Assembly (NCBI GenBank): GCA_004123355.1
Contig: SCHM01000003.1
Location: 7,273,058 to 7,337,057 of the forward strand
Reading direction: 5' to 3'
DNA length: 64,000 nucleotides
Source of the DNA: Amphirosellinia nigrospora
Taxonomy: Eukaryota; Ascomycota; Sordariomycetes; Xylariales; Xylariaceae
In this document: positions 1-11,210 of the stretch, piece after piece
How positions within the stretch are numbered: the first letter of the stretch is position 1
How the letters are laid out: each line of letters starts with the position of its first letter
Notes under the pieces: model-generated
Databases searched by the model: none
Told to the model about the DNA's origin: nothing
The model's input: only the letters and a program-made list of their open reading frames with translations
Made by a program: the position numbers and the translations under genes

Positions 1-541
1 AGGGAAGGCTTACAATTGAACAATTGAGCGGGCGCCTTGTGCCCTTCTCTAGTACATATTAAAATTCAGTGACGTATTATTCTTTCGACATTGAAAAAGC
101 AGCAATGATCCAAGGGCGAGAGCGGCGGAACGCAATGCGGGGAGCGCCAACAGGAAACAAATGAATGCATCCCCAGGATCAATATAACATGGCCAGTAAT
201 TCTCTGAACACTCGTATCCAAAGACTTAAAATACTTCGCTGAGATACGAAAAGGTACCTATGTCATGAATCGTACAACGTTATGCAGCGAGAAGAGATAC
301 TCAGGTCGCCTCAATGTTAGCTAGCCGCAGTTAGGCGTAGAGCTTTAGGTACTTAAGGTATCCCTAAAAGCTAAGACTAAACCCCGCCTGCCCTCATCCT
401 ACTGCCGAGCGCTCCACTCCAGCTACAGGGCCGCAGTAGCGCTGTCTGTTGCACATAATCAATGTCAACAATTCTGCGAAAGCCAGGCGGCAAACTGCAA
501 ACTCGTCCTTTACCATCAACAAAGCAAACCTACAAAACATC
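1..541. other. Left edge, no gene recognised
   Basis: Normal-composition sequence upstream of the first kinase. An in-frame ATG at 449 lies upstream of the chosen kinase start at 542, so the last 90 bases may belong to that gene. No other coding stretch, RNA gene or repeat was recognised. Confidence 0.4.
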
Positions 542-1568
542 ATGTCACTGCTCCTTAAAAGGCCCGCAGAGCTTTCGATGTCGTCCCTGGAGAAGTTGCC
601 TGCATCACGCTTCCTTGGTTCCTCCGCCGTCTTCTTCCGAGTCAAGCCAGGCGTCGTTCTTAAAGCCCCGGTGACGGTTTCAAAGGACAAAACGATACGA
701 GAAAGGCCGAGCGTTGCCAAGAACTACATCGTAGAAAGGCAGATCTTTGACAGGTTGGGACAGCATCCTAGGATCGTAAGGTGTGTTGAGTGGCCCTGTG
801 AGAAACCTAAGCAACGCTAATATGGTTCAAGATGTCTCGGCTGGGTGACCGAATTCCCGACAGGGCTCCTATTGGCCGAAGCCAGCCATGGAAGTCTCCA
901 GTGCCTTATTGACACCGATAATGAAGCCATTCCTCTTTCGCTACGAAAGAGGTGGGTTCGGCAGGCAATCGAAAGTCTAGCTTACATTCACGACAGGGGC
1001 GTGATACATAGCGATCTGCGGCCAGATAACTTCCTAGTCCATGGCAACGACCTCTGGCTCTGCGACTTTGGTAAATCAGCATGCGAGGAGCTTGGAATAT
1101 TTGGTGGGGGTGTGCCAGACGCCGGCTTCTTTGACCCAGCTCGCCCTGGGAATCGACCCCTAGCACCGACATCTTTAGCCTTGGATCTGTCCTTTATACC
1201 ATCCTTAGGGGCACTGGCCGTATCGAACACAAAGTGGTTCTGTCACGATCCACGCAAGGGTAGGGTGTAAACATCTGTTGTTGCACAGAGGACCAGTGAA
1301 GTCATCTCCGTGGGCTCTACGTAACCATATAGCTATATACGAGGAGTCTCTTTGTCTAACTAGTCTCTGATCCCTGTTCCTAGCAGGTTCATTTACGACA
1401 CTAGAGGAAATAGACCAATATGCAGTACATGCTGAAGATCTATTCAGGCAAGGTATATTCCCCGAGGTTAGGGATTTGTTTGGAGGAGAAATCATTCTCG
1501 GCTGTTAGACGAAGAAGTATGCAACTATGCAGGATATCCTAAACGAAAAAGTACTACGCGAGTGTTGA
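542..1568 (+). pseudogene. Fungal serine/threonine protein kinase, broken and split by a solo LTR
   Basis: Compact fungal kinase of about 275 residues. Seen in order: beta3 lysine in VVLKAP, a likely alpha-C glutamate in NYIVERQ, hinge LLLAEASHGSLQ, catalytic loop HSDLRPDNFLV (HRD replaced by HSD), CDFG, then the C-lobe stretches PWESTPSTDIFSLGSVLYTIL and GHWPYR, and a tail ending in KKYATMQDIL. A 51-nt intron (781-831, branch GCTAAT) restores the reading HPRIVR|CLGW. Damage: one-base deletions near 1142 and 1204-1208, a 145-bp LTR with its 5-bp duplication (1241-1390), and TAG where Trp is expected after LGC near 1504. With LTR and intron removed, the exons sum to 826 nt; adding two bases gives exactly 276 codons. 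The start at 542 is preferred, but an upstream in-frame ATG at 449 is possible. Substrate is unknown. The kinase assignment rests on motifs and is secure; loss of function is inferred mainly from the LTR and the stop. Confidence 0.85.
1241..1385 (+). mobile_element. Solo LTR (145 bp) inside the kinase gene
   Basis: Begins TGTCACGATC and ends CCTAGCA (TG...CA). It is flanked by a perfect 5-bp duplication GGTTC (1236-1240 and 1386-1390). A near-identical copy lies at 2891-3034, and its first half resembles the reverse strand of 5965-6264. No internal region remains, so it is a solo LTR. The start resembles LTRs of fungal Copia-type elements, which is a tentative family call. Confidence 0.88.
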
Positions 1569-2890
1569 CCTCCACAACCTTACCTTCCTAAGGGTAAGGG
1601 CTAGGTTGATAACAAGGTACCGGATCAATGATAGTTCACGAAGTCGTCAAGACATTGACCATACAGGTAATTCCGAGAACTAGATGTATGCTTTAGATTG
1701 AATAGTCAATTAAGGAAAGACTAAGATTAGTTGACATAGGAAAGTCTCGCATCGATATCTTATTTGATTCCCTCACTCAAATGCCTGGAGCCCTCCGGTT
1801 CACCGTGGTCGCAGTGAGCCTGGCTCATTTGGATCACGTCGCTCCTAGGTGATCCATTAGGCCTTCTTCCTATTAGTTCGTGACAGAAGGCTAGTAATTA
1901 TCAGCTAGCTTATGTGGTCAGCACTGACATGTTGAGGGAAGAATGGATCGACTTGCCACTAGGGATTTCTGCAATCATAGCGGCCGCACTTCGAGCCTTC
2001 CCTTCTCGGCCCGAGTGGTGTTCGCTTGAGTTCATGGCCTTCCCGGCTTATGTCACCGCAAGATTCAAAGTTGACATGTTCTTCGACATGGTCGCCACAG
2101 GAGTAGATTTTAGTATAATACTGGGTGCACATGTTGAGCAAGCGTTATTGAAGTATACCTAGTAAGTAGGAGTTTATGCGGGTATAGGTCGTGTATATAT
2201 TTTGATAGAAGCTCCGATACGTCGACAGCCGGGAGAGCAGGAAAGTGTTGACACCAACGTTGACACCAACTCAAACTTATGGAGATTGCCATAGCGTATA
2301 GCTGCTTAATCGATGAAGATTTTATCTATTTAGCACAAAATGTTCTGGTCGATTGGTAAGTCCAAGTCTGCATAGCGTTGAGCGGATCTCGCGCCAATCA
2401 ACCCCGCTTCATGATAGAATTTGGCAACCATAGCGGTGCCATGCACTTGTTGTAACGCTACCCTATTTACATGTTAAGAGATATGGTTATTTTAATGCAC
2501 TGATTGGAGATCACTCTGCAACCCTCTTTGCATTTCGGTAGTCGGATGCTCGTAAAGGTCTAAAAATGATTAGAGAGGGGTAGAGAAGAATGGGAGGGCA
2601 ACGGGTAGAAAACTGACCCGGTTGTGTGAGGGGCTGGACCTAGCTCTATAGAGGCTCTTGGCAAGGGAAATTTAGAGGGTTGGAATAGGAAGTTTTGTCC
2701 TCGAAAATCTTAGAGAAATTTAGGTAGAGGTCGCTTAGCCCAAAAGTTACACTGCGGCACAGAAGTCAGTGATTTCGCAATGTCGTTACAGTCAGAAGTC
2801 CACTATTTGCACCCCCGTCAGCGAATCCAACAAAAGTCTATTTCTCTCTCTCTTTTGTTTTTTTCTTCTTTGGATAGCCGCCTCAGGTGA
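1569..2890. other. Intergenic, no recognised gene
   Basis: Mixed sequence with one moderate open frame (1914-2162, listed separately) and a small duplication of GTTGACACCAAC near 2248-2271. A pyrimidine-rich patch lies at 2840-2875. Nothing else could be assigned. Confidence 0.4.
1914..2162 (+). CDS. Unassigned open frame, possible gene fragment
   Basis: An open frame of 82 codons with amino-acid use that looks protein-like (DMLREEWIDLPLG, FPSRPEWCSLEF). The spacing of 'DML..W.DLP' followed by 'RPEW..LEF' is faintly like the substrate-binding part of fungal GMC oxidoreductases, but no flavin-binding motif or flanking exon was found. It could be a relic exon or chance. No domain is claimed. 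Confidence 0.2.
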   Translation: MVSTDMLREEWIDLPLGISAIIAAALRAFPSRPEWCSLEFMAFPAYVTARFKVDMFFDMVATGVDFSIILGAHVEQALLKYT

Positions 2891-3034
2891 TGTCACGATC
2901 CTCACAAGGGTAGGGTGTAAACATCTGTTGTTGCACAGAGACCAGCGAAGTCATCTCCGTGGGCTCTACGTGACTATATGGCTATATACGAGGAGTCTCT
3001 TTGTCTAACCGGTCTCTGATCCCTGTTCCTGGCA
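2891..3034 (+). mobile_element. Solo LTR (144 bp), second copy
   Basis: Same family as 1241-1385: starts TGTCACGATC and ends CCTGGCA. It is flanked by a perfect 5-bp duplication GGTGA (2886-2890 and 3035-3039). The different duplication shows an independent insertion. The two copies are very similar over their whole length, so both are fairly young compared with the AT-rich block to the right. Confidence 0.88.
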
Positions 3035-3821
3035 GGTGATACCATATCTCACCGCAAGATAGATTGTGGGCCTCGTCCCAGCGAATGCCAGCCATCACAG
3101 TTGTTCCTGTGATGGGACATATACTGCATATGGAAATGCAATGCAGTGCTCCTCCCTTCGCATGAGCTTAACTGTTGTGCTTATTCTATTTAGTGCAGCT
3201 CTTGAACTGCCGTGTCTGATTTCCCCGCACAGCATCCAAACCCTGTCTCATCCCACGAGGATGTCTTAGTGTCCGCATTATAGAAAACTACATAGAAAGC
3301 TATGTCTTCCTTCTAAATGCAGAGATTTAATATAGAAGTTACCCTCTCGAAGCCCAATTTAAACATGAAAAATACCGGTAGCGCCAAGCAAGTTGTTACT
3401 AAAATAGAAGGCTTTACTATTAATAGTAAACTATCTATTTTAAATACGGTAAAAATTAAAATACGTAGTATTTAAATTTGTATATATAAGCGTAGCTATA
3501 TTAGCGTATTAAAATATAGTACCTGTTAGTAATTATTTTTACTATTATAGTACGTAAGCTATATAGTTTATATAAGTATAAATACGTTATAGTTAATGCC
3601 TCGATTTAGACTCTGACTAATAGCAGCTTTGCAGAGTCCGTATGGGCTAATTAGCGCATTATAAAGAATTCATACTTTTAGGGTTTACCGTTAGAACTTC
3701 TCAATCTTTACTTTCCTTTACACTTGATTATTGTTGCCAATACGTGTTCAGAAAGGTAAAGCTTTCCAATCAATTGCATTGATAGCATGATCGCTATATT
3801 CTAAGGATATTCTGACTAGCG
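3035..3821. other. Intergenic with an AT-rich patch
   Basis: No gene recognised. About 3340-3600 is strongly AT-rich, with GC bases mostly in AGC/GCT/ACG contexts, like a short RIP-mutated relic. The last part (3600-3821) is the upstream region of the MFS transporter gene. Confidence 0.4.
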
Positions 3822-5954
3822 ATGATTGACGACGGGGAAAAGCCCGCCCCACGGACAGCCCCTATGGAAGATGCAAAGCCGGAACATGAAGATATAGAAG
3901 TCGTACCAATCGAACAGGAAGCAGTTCAAGACGTCTATCATGTTCGATTGAGCTGGAGATCATGGGTACGGCTATTCTCTGAGTGTTTGTGCAAATATTG
4001 AGGAGGACTAACCGATACGTAGCTTGTGATTTTATTACTTGCTTTGCGTGAGCTAGCTAGTGTTCTTTATCAACACTAAATTATTAAGGGCTGCTAATCA
4101 GAGTAAAGCGTTGCCGCCCAGGTATTCGTCGTCGTCGCAGCGGGATCTGTAATCGCCTTTATTATTCGAGATCTAGGAGGCGCGCCGATAGCTGGATGGA
4201 TTATTCAGGTATGTTTCTACGCTTCCTCTTTGATTGTCTGCAGCTTTTCGCTTTCCTTAACCCATGATGCAGCCCATGCATATGCCGACAACACTAACAA
4301 GCCTCCGCTAGGGCCCTCTCCTGATCCAAAGTGTTCTCTCTCCTATCGTTGGTCGCCTATCAGATGTCCTCGATAGAAAATACCTCGCTGCGATTCCGCC
4401 TCTCATCGCTTTTATCGGAGCTGTTGTGTCTGCTACGGCCAAGTCGATATCTGTCTTGATCGGCGGAGGCGTGTTAATAGGACTACATTGTCTACTATCT
4501 CCATCGTACAGACTATTCCGTCGGAGATTCTGCCCCTGAAATTTCGTGCGCTTGCAAACGGTTTGCGTTTGTGGGCGGTACAATTGGTGGCCTGTATGCA
4601 GGAAGTTCTATATCCCCCTATTTACCCTCAACTAACAGCAACTGAATGACATTGAAATAGGATTGGTTCCCTTGGCGCCGGCGCTGTGACCAACCTCAGC
4701 GCGTCGGGATGGCGATATATCTTCTGGATTCAAGCCGCTTTCCACGGCATCACATCACTGGGTTTATTTCTATTTTATTTCCCTCCAAAGAACCATACGA
4801 GGCCGAAGATGTCACTCAGGGACTATATCTGGGCTTGCGACCCTATCGGCTCTATTCTATTTATTAGTAGTGCTACTCTCTTGTTGCTTGCGCTTGATTG
4901 GGCGGGTGGTGCTTATGCGTGGTCCGACGCTCACGTGGCCGTGCCGTTGAGTCTAGGGCTCTTGCTCTTGGTAGGATTTACAGGTTATGGTGAGTTCTGT
5001 CCTCTTTATCCAAAAGGTCATGTGCTATGAATCCATAAAACTAGACTCGCTCACTTCTTTTTAGAGTGGAAAAGTAGATCCGATGGCCTAGTAGCACACA
5101 TCTTCTTCCGGCAGAACGCAAACTTCGTGTACTCCGTCTTCGCTTTTGCAGTGGAAGGTTGGATCTTTTATAGCGCCGTCAACTCAATTGTGCCACAGAT
5201 CGTGCTGCAGCTTGGATTCGAAACGGATGCTTGGCAAATCGCTGTGCGGCAGCTTAGCTACCAATTTCCTATCTTATTTACATCCATACCTGTCACGTGG
5301 TATGCTACAAGGTTCAAAGATTTGCAAAGACCTTTATTAGTCACTTTCACTATTTTTCTTGTAGTGTTAGTGACCAACACCCCTGTAGACATAAAGACTG
5401 AGGCTGACAGAAGATGAAGTACGATATCGTACGCGAATATTAAACCGACCTGGAACTCAGCCCAGATTGGGCTCAGTGTCCTTACTGGCATCGGCCAGTC
5501 AGGACCTTTAACACTACTCGTCGCATGCGTGCAGTTCACCGCCCCTCACGCGTTTCTCTCAACCGCTACGGGCCTTGCGTTCTCGGCCCGCGCTATCGGA
5601 GGTGCATTTGGTTCTGCTGTGTTAAACGCCATCATTAATGGTCGTCTCAGTAGTCATTATGCCTCTGCTGTCTCAAAAGCCGCATTAGATGCCGGACTGC
5701 CCGAAACTAGTGTTTCTTCGTTGTTGCAGGCATTTGAGTCTGGCGATGTTGGATCGGATATCGTGCAAGGCGCAAATGAGACAATCTGGGCAGCTGCTAT
5801 GAAGGAGAGTCAGTGGCAGTACGCCTATGCTTACCGGCTTGCGTGGTCTAGCGTTATTCCCTTCGTAGTTCTTGCTATCGTTGCTGTAGCGTTGCTTAAG
5901 GGCGTGAAGGAGTTGATGACTGAGAAGGTTGAGGCTACGGTTGAGCACGTATAA
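3822..5954 (+). pseudogene. MFS transporter of the fungal TRI12/siderophore-efflux type, frame-broken
   Basis: Membrane transporter of about 571 residues, six exons: 3822-3988, 4109-4208, 4312-4593, 4661-4989, 5065-5365, 5420-5954, with introns of 54-120 nt (GT...AG; branch ACTAAC in the second). The start MIDDGEKPAP leads to the LSWRSW stretch that precedes the first helix in this family. Then follow AAGSVIAFIIRDLGGAPIAGW, GRLSDVLDRKYLA (the MFS loop 2-3 motif), IPSEILPLKFRALANG, SASGWRYIFWIQAAFHG, and the C-terminal half with NSAQIGLSVLTGIGQSGPL and TGLAFSARAIGGAFGSAVLNAI. These are TRI12-family features (TRI12 is the trichothecene efflux pump; relatives move siderophores). The frame is lost by one base near 4481-4484 and again near 4560-4566. 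Exons total 1714 nt, and adding two bases gives 572 codons. The protein is otherwise complete, so these may be assembly errors rather than true decay. An LTR begins just after the stop. Confidence 0.85.
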
Positions 5955-5964
5955 TGAATTTTAG

Positions 5965-6264
5965 TAACAGGTTATCCCACCTACTCTACTATATAGTCAA
6001 GTACGTAGATAGTAGGGTTGTATGCCGTCAATATATACAATGGATGCTTTGTGTCACAATGCATCTCCTGATCTCACGATTCCTTGTCTGACACACCAAA
6101 ACACTCACCTTCCCAAGCCTCATATAGACTCCATGGAACTGACGGCCCTAGGAACAAAGAACCTAGATGTATATAGCCAGGGGCTAGCCCCTAGAGACCC
6201 ATAGACTCTCTGCGCAACAACAGATATAAATATACACCCATACCCTGATAGTGAGGTCCTGACA
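5965..6264 (-). mobile_element. LTR fragment, Copia-like, reverse orientation
   Basis: Read on the minus strand, it begins TGTCAGGACCTCAC at 6264 and runs through a CTGTTGTTGCGCAGAG block shared with the solo LTRs at 1241 and 2891, then a GGGGCTAGCCCC palindrome. It continues for about 300 bp in total. A short stretch near its inner end recurs around 19185-19225. The inner boundary and any target duplication were not resolved. It is a longer and more diverged relative of the two 145-bp LTRs. Confidence 0.6.
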
Positions 6265-7314
6265 TGATGCCTCTGAATAATACTTGTGGTGACTTATTGA
6301 CCTAGAATTATTTGAGCAAAGTTTATAGATTTATTTTCGTCCGTCGCTAAAATGCATTGGGGGAGTTAATACTAGTTGTGAGATTCCTTATGTCAGAGGT
6401 AGAATACATGTTACCATAGCTCGTTGGTTTTCTTTATATCGTACCTCTAGCTTGGGGATGTATGTCACGGGATACTACGGAATAACCTCGGATATAGTGG
6501 ATATCGGGCACGGGCCTATAACCACAACTATATATAGCCGAAACTAGATTTATTAGGTAGATAGGATTCTTTCCTCCTTTGTGCAATAACAATAAGTCAA
6601 TACTGGAAGTACCAGCAGTGCGAACTGTGACAATGTAACATTTCATTGAATATGGGCGTAACAGAGGCCCCGGAGATAGAAATCGTATTTAGAGCAACTC
6701 ATCATATACTATAAGACTTACGGAAGGAAATATTTGGCGGATCCTGTGATGGAATCGAACTAAATCTATTAATGAGAAACCAAAATATAGATGCAGACTT
6801 TTTGATACGCTAAAGTATCACGGATAGGTGGGTCTATGGTGAGTCCCAGGGGCTGGGGCTCGCCTTAACTATATTTCGAATAATTACTTACTATATATAG
6901 GATCATAACATACTTATCCTACGTATATAGAACTTTTACTCAAGATCATCTGAATATACTTTACTTGATCCCCTTTAGAGAGTGCGCTGGTTCACTTCCT
7001 ATGCTAGATCGTATCCACAAATACGTGGCATTAAGACAAGCCACAGATCTCTTAGCTCTACCGCGCTCTAGAGATGCAGCATGAGCTGGAAATGCATGCT
7101 ATTGGCTGCGAGCAATCACGACAACCTGATTGCCCGGAAAGAACAAAGCTGCTGACTTTCAGATATTCATAATAGAGCTATCAATACCATAGGAAGTATG
7201 ACAACTGTAGAAACATGTTTCGCAATAAAATTACTTGTTCAACGTTCTTTGTATACCTCCAAAACCTAAAATTTGACTTGGCCTATTGTCAGTAGGATTT
7301 TAGATAGCGGATCC
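6265..7314. other. Intergenic, no recognised gene
   Basis: No coding region recognised. A stretch around 6745-6966 looks LTR-like (starts TGTGATGG, contains a GGGGCTGGGGC block) but its end is unclear, so it is not called. Confidence 0.35.
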
Positions 7315-8715
7315 TCAAGATTTCTTCGAACGTATCGATACGAAGTAATAGTACAGTAGTAGGGTCGTGGCGGTAGAAACAATGCTGAACACGATATATA
7401 TCCAGAACAAAGAAGACACTGTTGATTCTCCTTCCGTAGCTTGCCAATTGAAAAAAGTCATGGAGAATATGTCTGGGAGCAAGTTATTATAAGTTTTATG
7501 TAGAAGGAAATAGAATAGGTTCATCTTCTCACGGCAAAAAAAGTCCCAGGCAGAAAAACCATCGTTACCAGTGCTATGGTTCTCATATGACGAGAGTCTC
7601 GGCTCGCTTCCAAGGCTAACGAGACGCTGGTCTCACCTTGAAGCTATCAACTATTTGTTAAGCTGTTGTCTGTTTTCCGCTTTTCGTTGCGGAGTGAATT
7701 CTTACCAGTTGCGTGGTCATTGTAAGACCATCAAATCTTGTTTGGCATTCTCTAATCTTGTCGCTGTAGTCTTCCATAATAGAAGTGATTCGCTTTATAA
7801 TCTTAACGTTTGTGCTAAGGATTGTCTCTTGATACGGCTCCAATATTTGACGTGTCTTATGTCCTTTAACCTTGTTGTGAGTAGATTGTTGGAATTCTGA
7901 GCACTCGTTATAGGGCACAGAATCCTCGTTGTGCATAGAGTCTTCTGCTGATAATCTCGCGGATAACTCCACATCTTCATCACAGGACTGTGTAGATTTA
8001 TCGTCTTGGCGCCAGATGGCGAGATACTTGTTGTTAAGACTCCTGACATGTTCCAACATTTTGTTTAATTGCTGGCTCCAGGTTGTTAAACCGTGCTTCA
8101 AGTACAGCATTTCCAGATAAACAGTCCTCTTTGTTGTATAATCGAGTCGTCAGCACATAGTTGTTGAACTGTTAAGCTTCGCATAGTCGATGTTGGTATC
8201 ACCGCTTCAAGTTTGTCAACCCCCGCTTCAAATATGACATGATGTCTCATTCTCTCGAGCTCCACAAAAATTCCTGTAGAAACAAGGAATGATCCGACCG
8301 TTTAGTTCCAAATTTCAGTTGTTTAATAGTATAGTTCTTTTGAGCCGTTGTGCAGCCAAAAAGGATTCCGAAACTGAGCCTGCAGTGTGGGAAGTGTGTG
8401 ACCGTCATAGCTAAATCGCTGCCCCAGGCATTTGTCGATCTACAGTTGTAGACTTAATGGCATTAGTTCTGTGAGCTGACTTTAGCGAGGTTTGTACGAC
8501 TGACCCCAAGCTTTCAATTCGCGGAGCTCATCTTGCATAACCATTTCTTCATAGGAAAAAAGCGGAACATCAGCACGATTGATTGTTGGGGAAATGGAAC
8601 GATGGGTGTAAAATGTCTTGGACACTCGTGAAAACATATCTCGCGAGAAGGGCAAGATTCTCGCCTGTCGTTGTCCTGCCTGACCAAGTGAGTTCTCGTT
8701 TTCAAAAACAATCAT
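7315..8715 (-). pseudogene. CorA-like (Mg2+ transporter-like) fungal membrane protein, broken
   Basis: Minus-strand gene in several pieces. The N-terminal part (8715-8482) includes FYTHRSISPTINRADVPLFSYEEM. The middle (8300-7658) carries VELERMRHHVIFEAGVDKLEAV, DYAKLNSSTTMC and a helical stretch WSQQLNKMLEHV...DYSDKIRECQTRFDGLTMTTQLV. The C-terminus has RDSRHMRTIALVTMVFLPGTFFA, then FSMTFFNW and a final helix SSLFWIYIVFSIVSTATTLLLYYYF before a basic end. The 'FLPGTFFA...FSM.FF.W' pair followed by one last membrane helix is the hallmark of fungal CorA-like proteins, where it stands in place of the GMN signature. Introns are likely near 7540 (GTGAGAAG...CCCAG) and 8264. Breaks include a one-base loss near 8190, a missing base around the 7540 junction, and TAA for a probable CAA near 7654. 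The true start was not found. Family call is good; function as a metal channel is inferred only. Confidence 0.7.
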
Positions 8716-8819
8716 TTCGTGATCTATCTGACTCCTTTCTCCGAGTTCGTCATTTCGGCTTGTTGGGGGTTCAAAAGGTTCTGGGTTCCTTTTCCCTACA
8801 ATACGCGGTGCTATTCTAG

Positions 8820-10582
8820 GTTATCATCAGTAATCAGTGCATAAGCTTTAAAGCGATACTGACAAGAGGACGAGTCCCGAATCCCGATTATTTCCAGTGA
8901 TTGTGGGAATCTTGTTGGTTGTTAGTATAGCACATCACAACGAGAATATATCAACTACCTTTAAGAGCATCGTATCCCAGTCCTCTTCTACTATACATTC
9001 TTCCTTACCTGGTTCTAGTCGAAGTCAACACTCGTGTGAGCTCTAAAGGATAATCGATCACACACCGCTTGAGACTTTAGAACTGTGATGACTGTAGCTG
9101 GCGCGTTAGAATATGCAAATACCCTAGAAAGGTCTTTAGCAGTCAAGGGAACCAAAGTATCTGCCGGAAGTTCCATTACTACCCATGTAAAGTATGATAA
9201 GTTGGAAGAAGTGAATGATGAACTATCCTTTCCTGAGAGCTTTTCGTTAAATATAGGCAGGTCAGGTGGCAAGGGATGACTACAAAAGCGCGCAGAGCGG
9301 CTTCCGCCACTTGGCCATGAGACTTACTTCTTTGCAAAATTTCTACTCTATTATGACGCCTTCAATAGCAGGGCTTACTGCCCTTCACCAGTACGTCTCT
9401 AGATTGAAGAAAGGGCCACGAAGCCTTGACATGCAATTACGTGCAGCTAAGCATATGCTATGACACGTTTGAATAGACTGGGTACGCTTATTTCGTCCAC
9501 TTAAATTACTTCTCTAAAGCCCAAAACAGAACCCCGCTATGCCTTGCCTTGCCTTTATGCACTAGGTAATCACTTGTTATCCAAAAGATATCCCTGATCA
9601 ATGTCCCATTGTCGCATTCACATTGGGGAGAAGGGCGCTCTTTACGAAGTACTCACTTTCTACCTACTTACTCCGCTTTCAATAACTACTTAAGTATTCA
9701 AGCTTCCGGTCTAAGTATTCGCATCAGAGCTTGGAAAAGTCAACGTTTAGATAGCTACTAGGTAGGTAGTTTCAATCAAATTGCTTACAGGCTTATCATA
9801 CTTTATAATACGAACCAAATACCAAGGATGACCCCACGTGTCTTGAGCTTGCATGAGCCTCAGCCCTCGCATGCAACCTGCATCAAAGGAAATAAATTGG
9901 AAATAGGAATGATCACTGTAATTGTAATCGGCGGTGTGAGAAATCTTTACACGGCGATTGGGTGGACGTAAAATGTCTTAGCTAACTACATTGAGGGGCT
10001 GTAAGCCTACGAAAAGCCAAAAGGGGCATGAGGAACAAGAAATTAGAAGTTATTTAAATGAACTCTAGTAATAATTTATTTATTCCCGAGACTTCTTCCA
10101 AATGGTGTGATACATATTTACTAGGGATGGTATTATGGCTGTATGCGTGGACTGTCGTAAATGGGTCGCTTGGTTCAGAGAACCCGGTCATCTTTTCCGC
10201 GGCTTAAATTGGATTAATAAATATGGGAAGCAGTGACGAACCAATCAGCTCCGAGAAATCTACATATAACATATCCCGTATATAGCTCCCGCAGTCAATA
10301 TTTGCACAACTACTGAACTCAGGGTCGTATCCGTTATCTGAGGATTCGTAATGGGTTTGCATTCGATCTCATTCGTCTACACTTGCTCTCAACGCCTGCA
10401 TTGCATGCGTTCAAGCGTTAAACAGTGTGTGGATATTGGTTTGCATTTTCAGAAGTAAATGTGGCAGTAGGGTCAATAGAATGGCAAGCTTTCAAACTCC
10501 GAAGTGGCCCGAGCTTTTTAAGCCCTGTCAATGTATCCCATGAGCAATTTACCTATCCAAAGAGAACCATGTCAAAAACTCG
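8820..10582. other. Intergenic with short unassigned frames
   Basis: Two neighbouring open frames (9085-9279 and 9266-9463, +) of about 65 codons each read as plausible protein, but match no family I recognise and have no clear splice partners. The rest, including 9470-10420, shows no coding signal I can support. Confidence 0.35.
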
Positions 10583-10702
10583 ATGCTTCGCCTCGATTGT
10601 GCTATGGCCGCTGAAATTGTCTTTCGCGGTCGATATACCAACGACGACGTGCTCGCCGATCAACTTTTAGGCCTGTTCCCCGGCCAAAGAGTTCAAATTA
10701 AA
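10583..10702 (+). CDS. Possible first exon or exon fragment, unassigned
   Basis: Forty codons starting ATG read MLRLDCAMAAEIVFRGRYTN... and end in QRVQIK, immediately followed by a consensus fungal donor GTAAGT at 10703. The sequence looks coding, but no downstream exon was identified and no family is recognised. It may be a gene remnant. Confidence 0.25.
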
Positions 10703-11210
10703 GTAAGTCGTCTGAACTAAGCATCTCAGGGGTACTGACGCTGGGAGTACGAGAGGGGCGTTTTAAATGCACTATTCCGCGATCTTTGACTCCAGTAAGT
10801 GCGCTTCCTCGGCGATGAATCATAATTTGCAGTTTGGAACACCTCACTAATAATTGAGGATTTAGAAAGAAGTCGGTGAAATCAAACTGGTAATCACCAG
10901 TGACCACTATGACAGAGCACCCGAGTCAGCCTAGGGCAAACCGACGCCTCAAAGTCTGCCTTGAATGCCCCAGGCAACGAGCAGAACCTAGCGCGCGTAT
11001 ACCTTAGCCTCCAAATATAGAGAGACACATCTTTCGAAATACATATTTCTCAACCTAATAGCCTAACTGGTACTGCGGATGCCGATTTTGCCCCGACGTA
11101 GAGGACCAACGCCGCCACGCATCCTAAAAGCTGGTGGCAGCAACAGTTCCATCGCCTTGAGCTTCGTTTGAATGCAATGCTCTCCCTGTATTAGCGATTC
11201 CTTCGATACC
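10703..11210. other. Intergenic, no recognised gene
   Basis: Lies between the possible exon and the 3' end of the minus-strand kinase. Nothing recognised. Confidence 0.35.

Noticed and set aside
2769-3008. Plus-strand open frame of 79 codons
   Set aside because: Most of it is the solo LTR at 2891-3034 and the rest is low-complexity; it is not a gene.
6745-6966. LTR-like stretch starting TGTGATGG with GATCC on both sides
   Set aside because: The right end does not finish in CA and no second copy was found in the window; GATCC occurs by chance elsewhere nearby.
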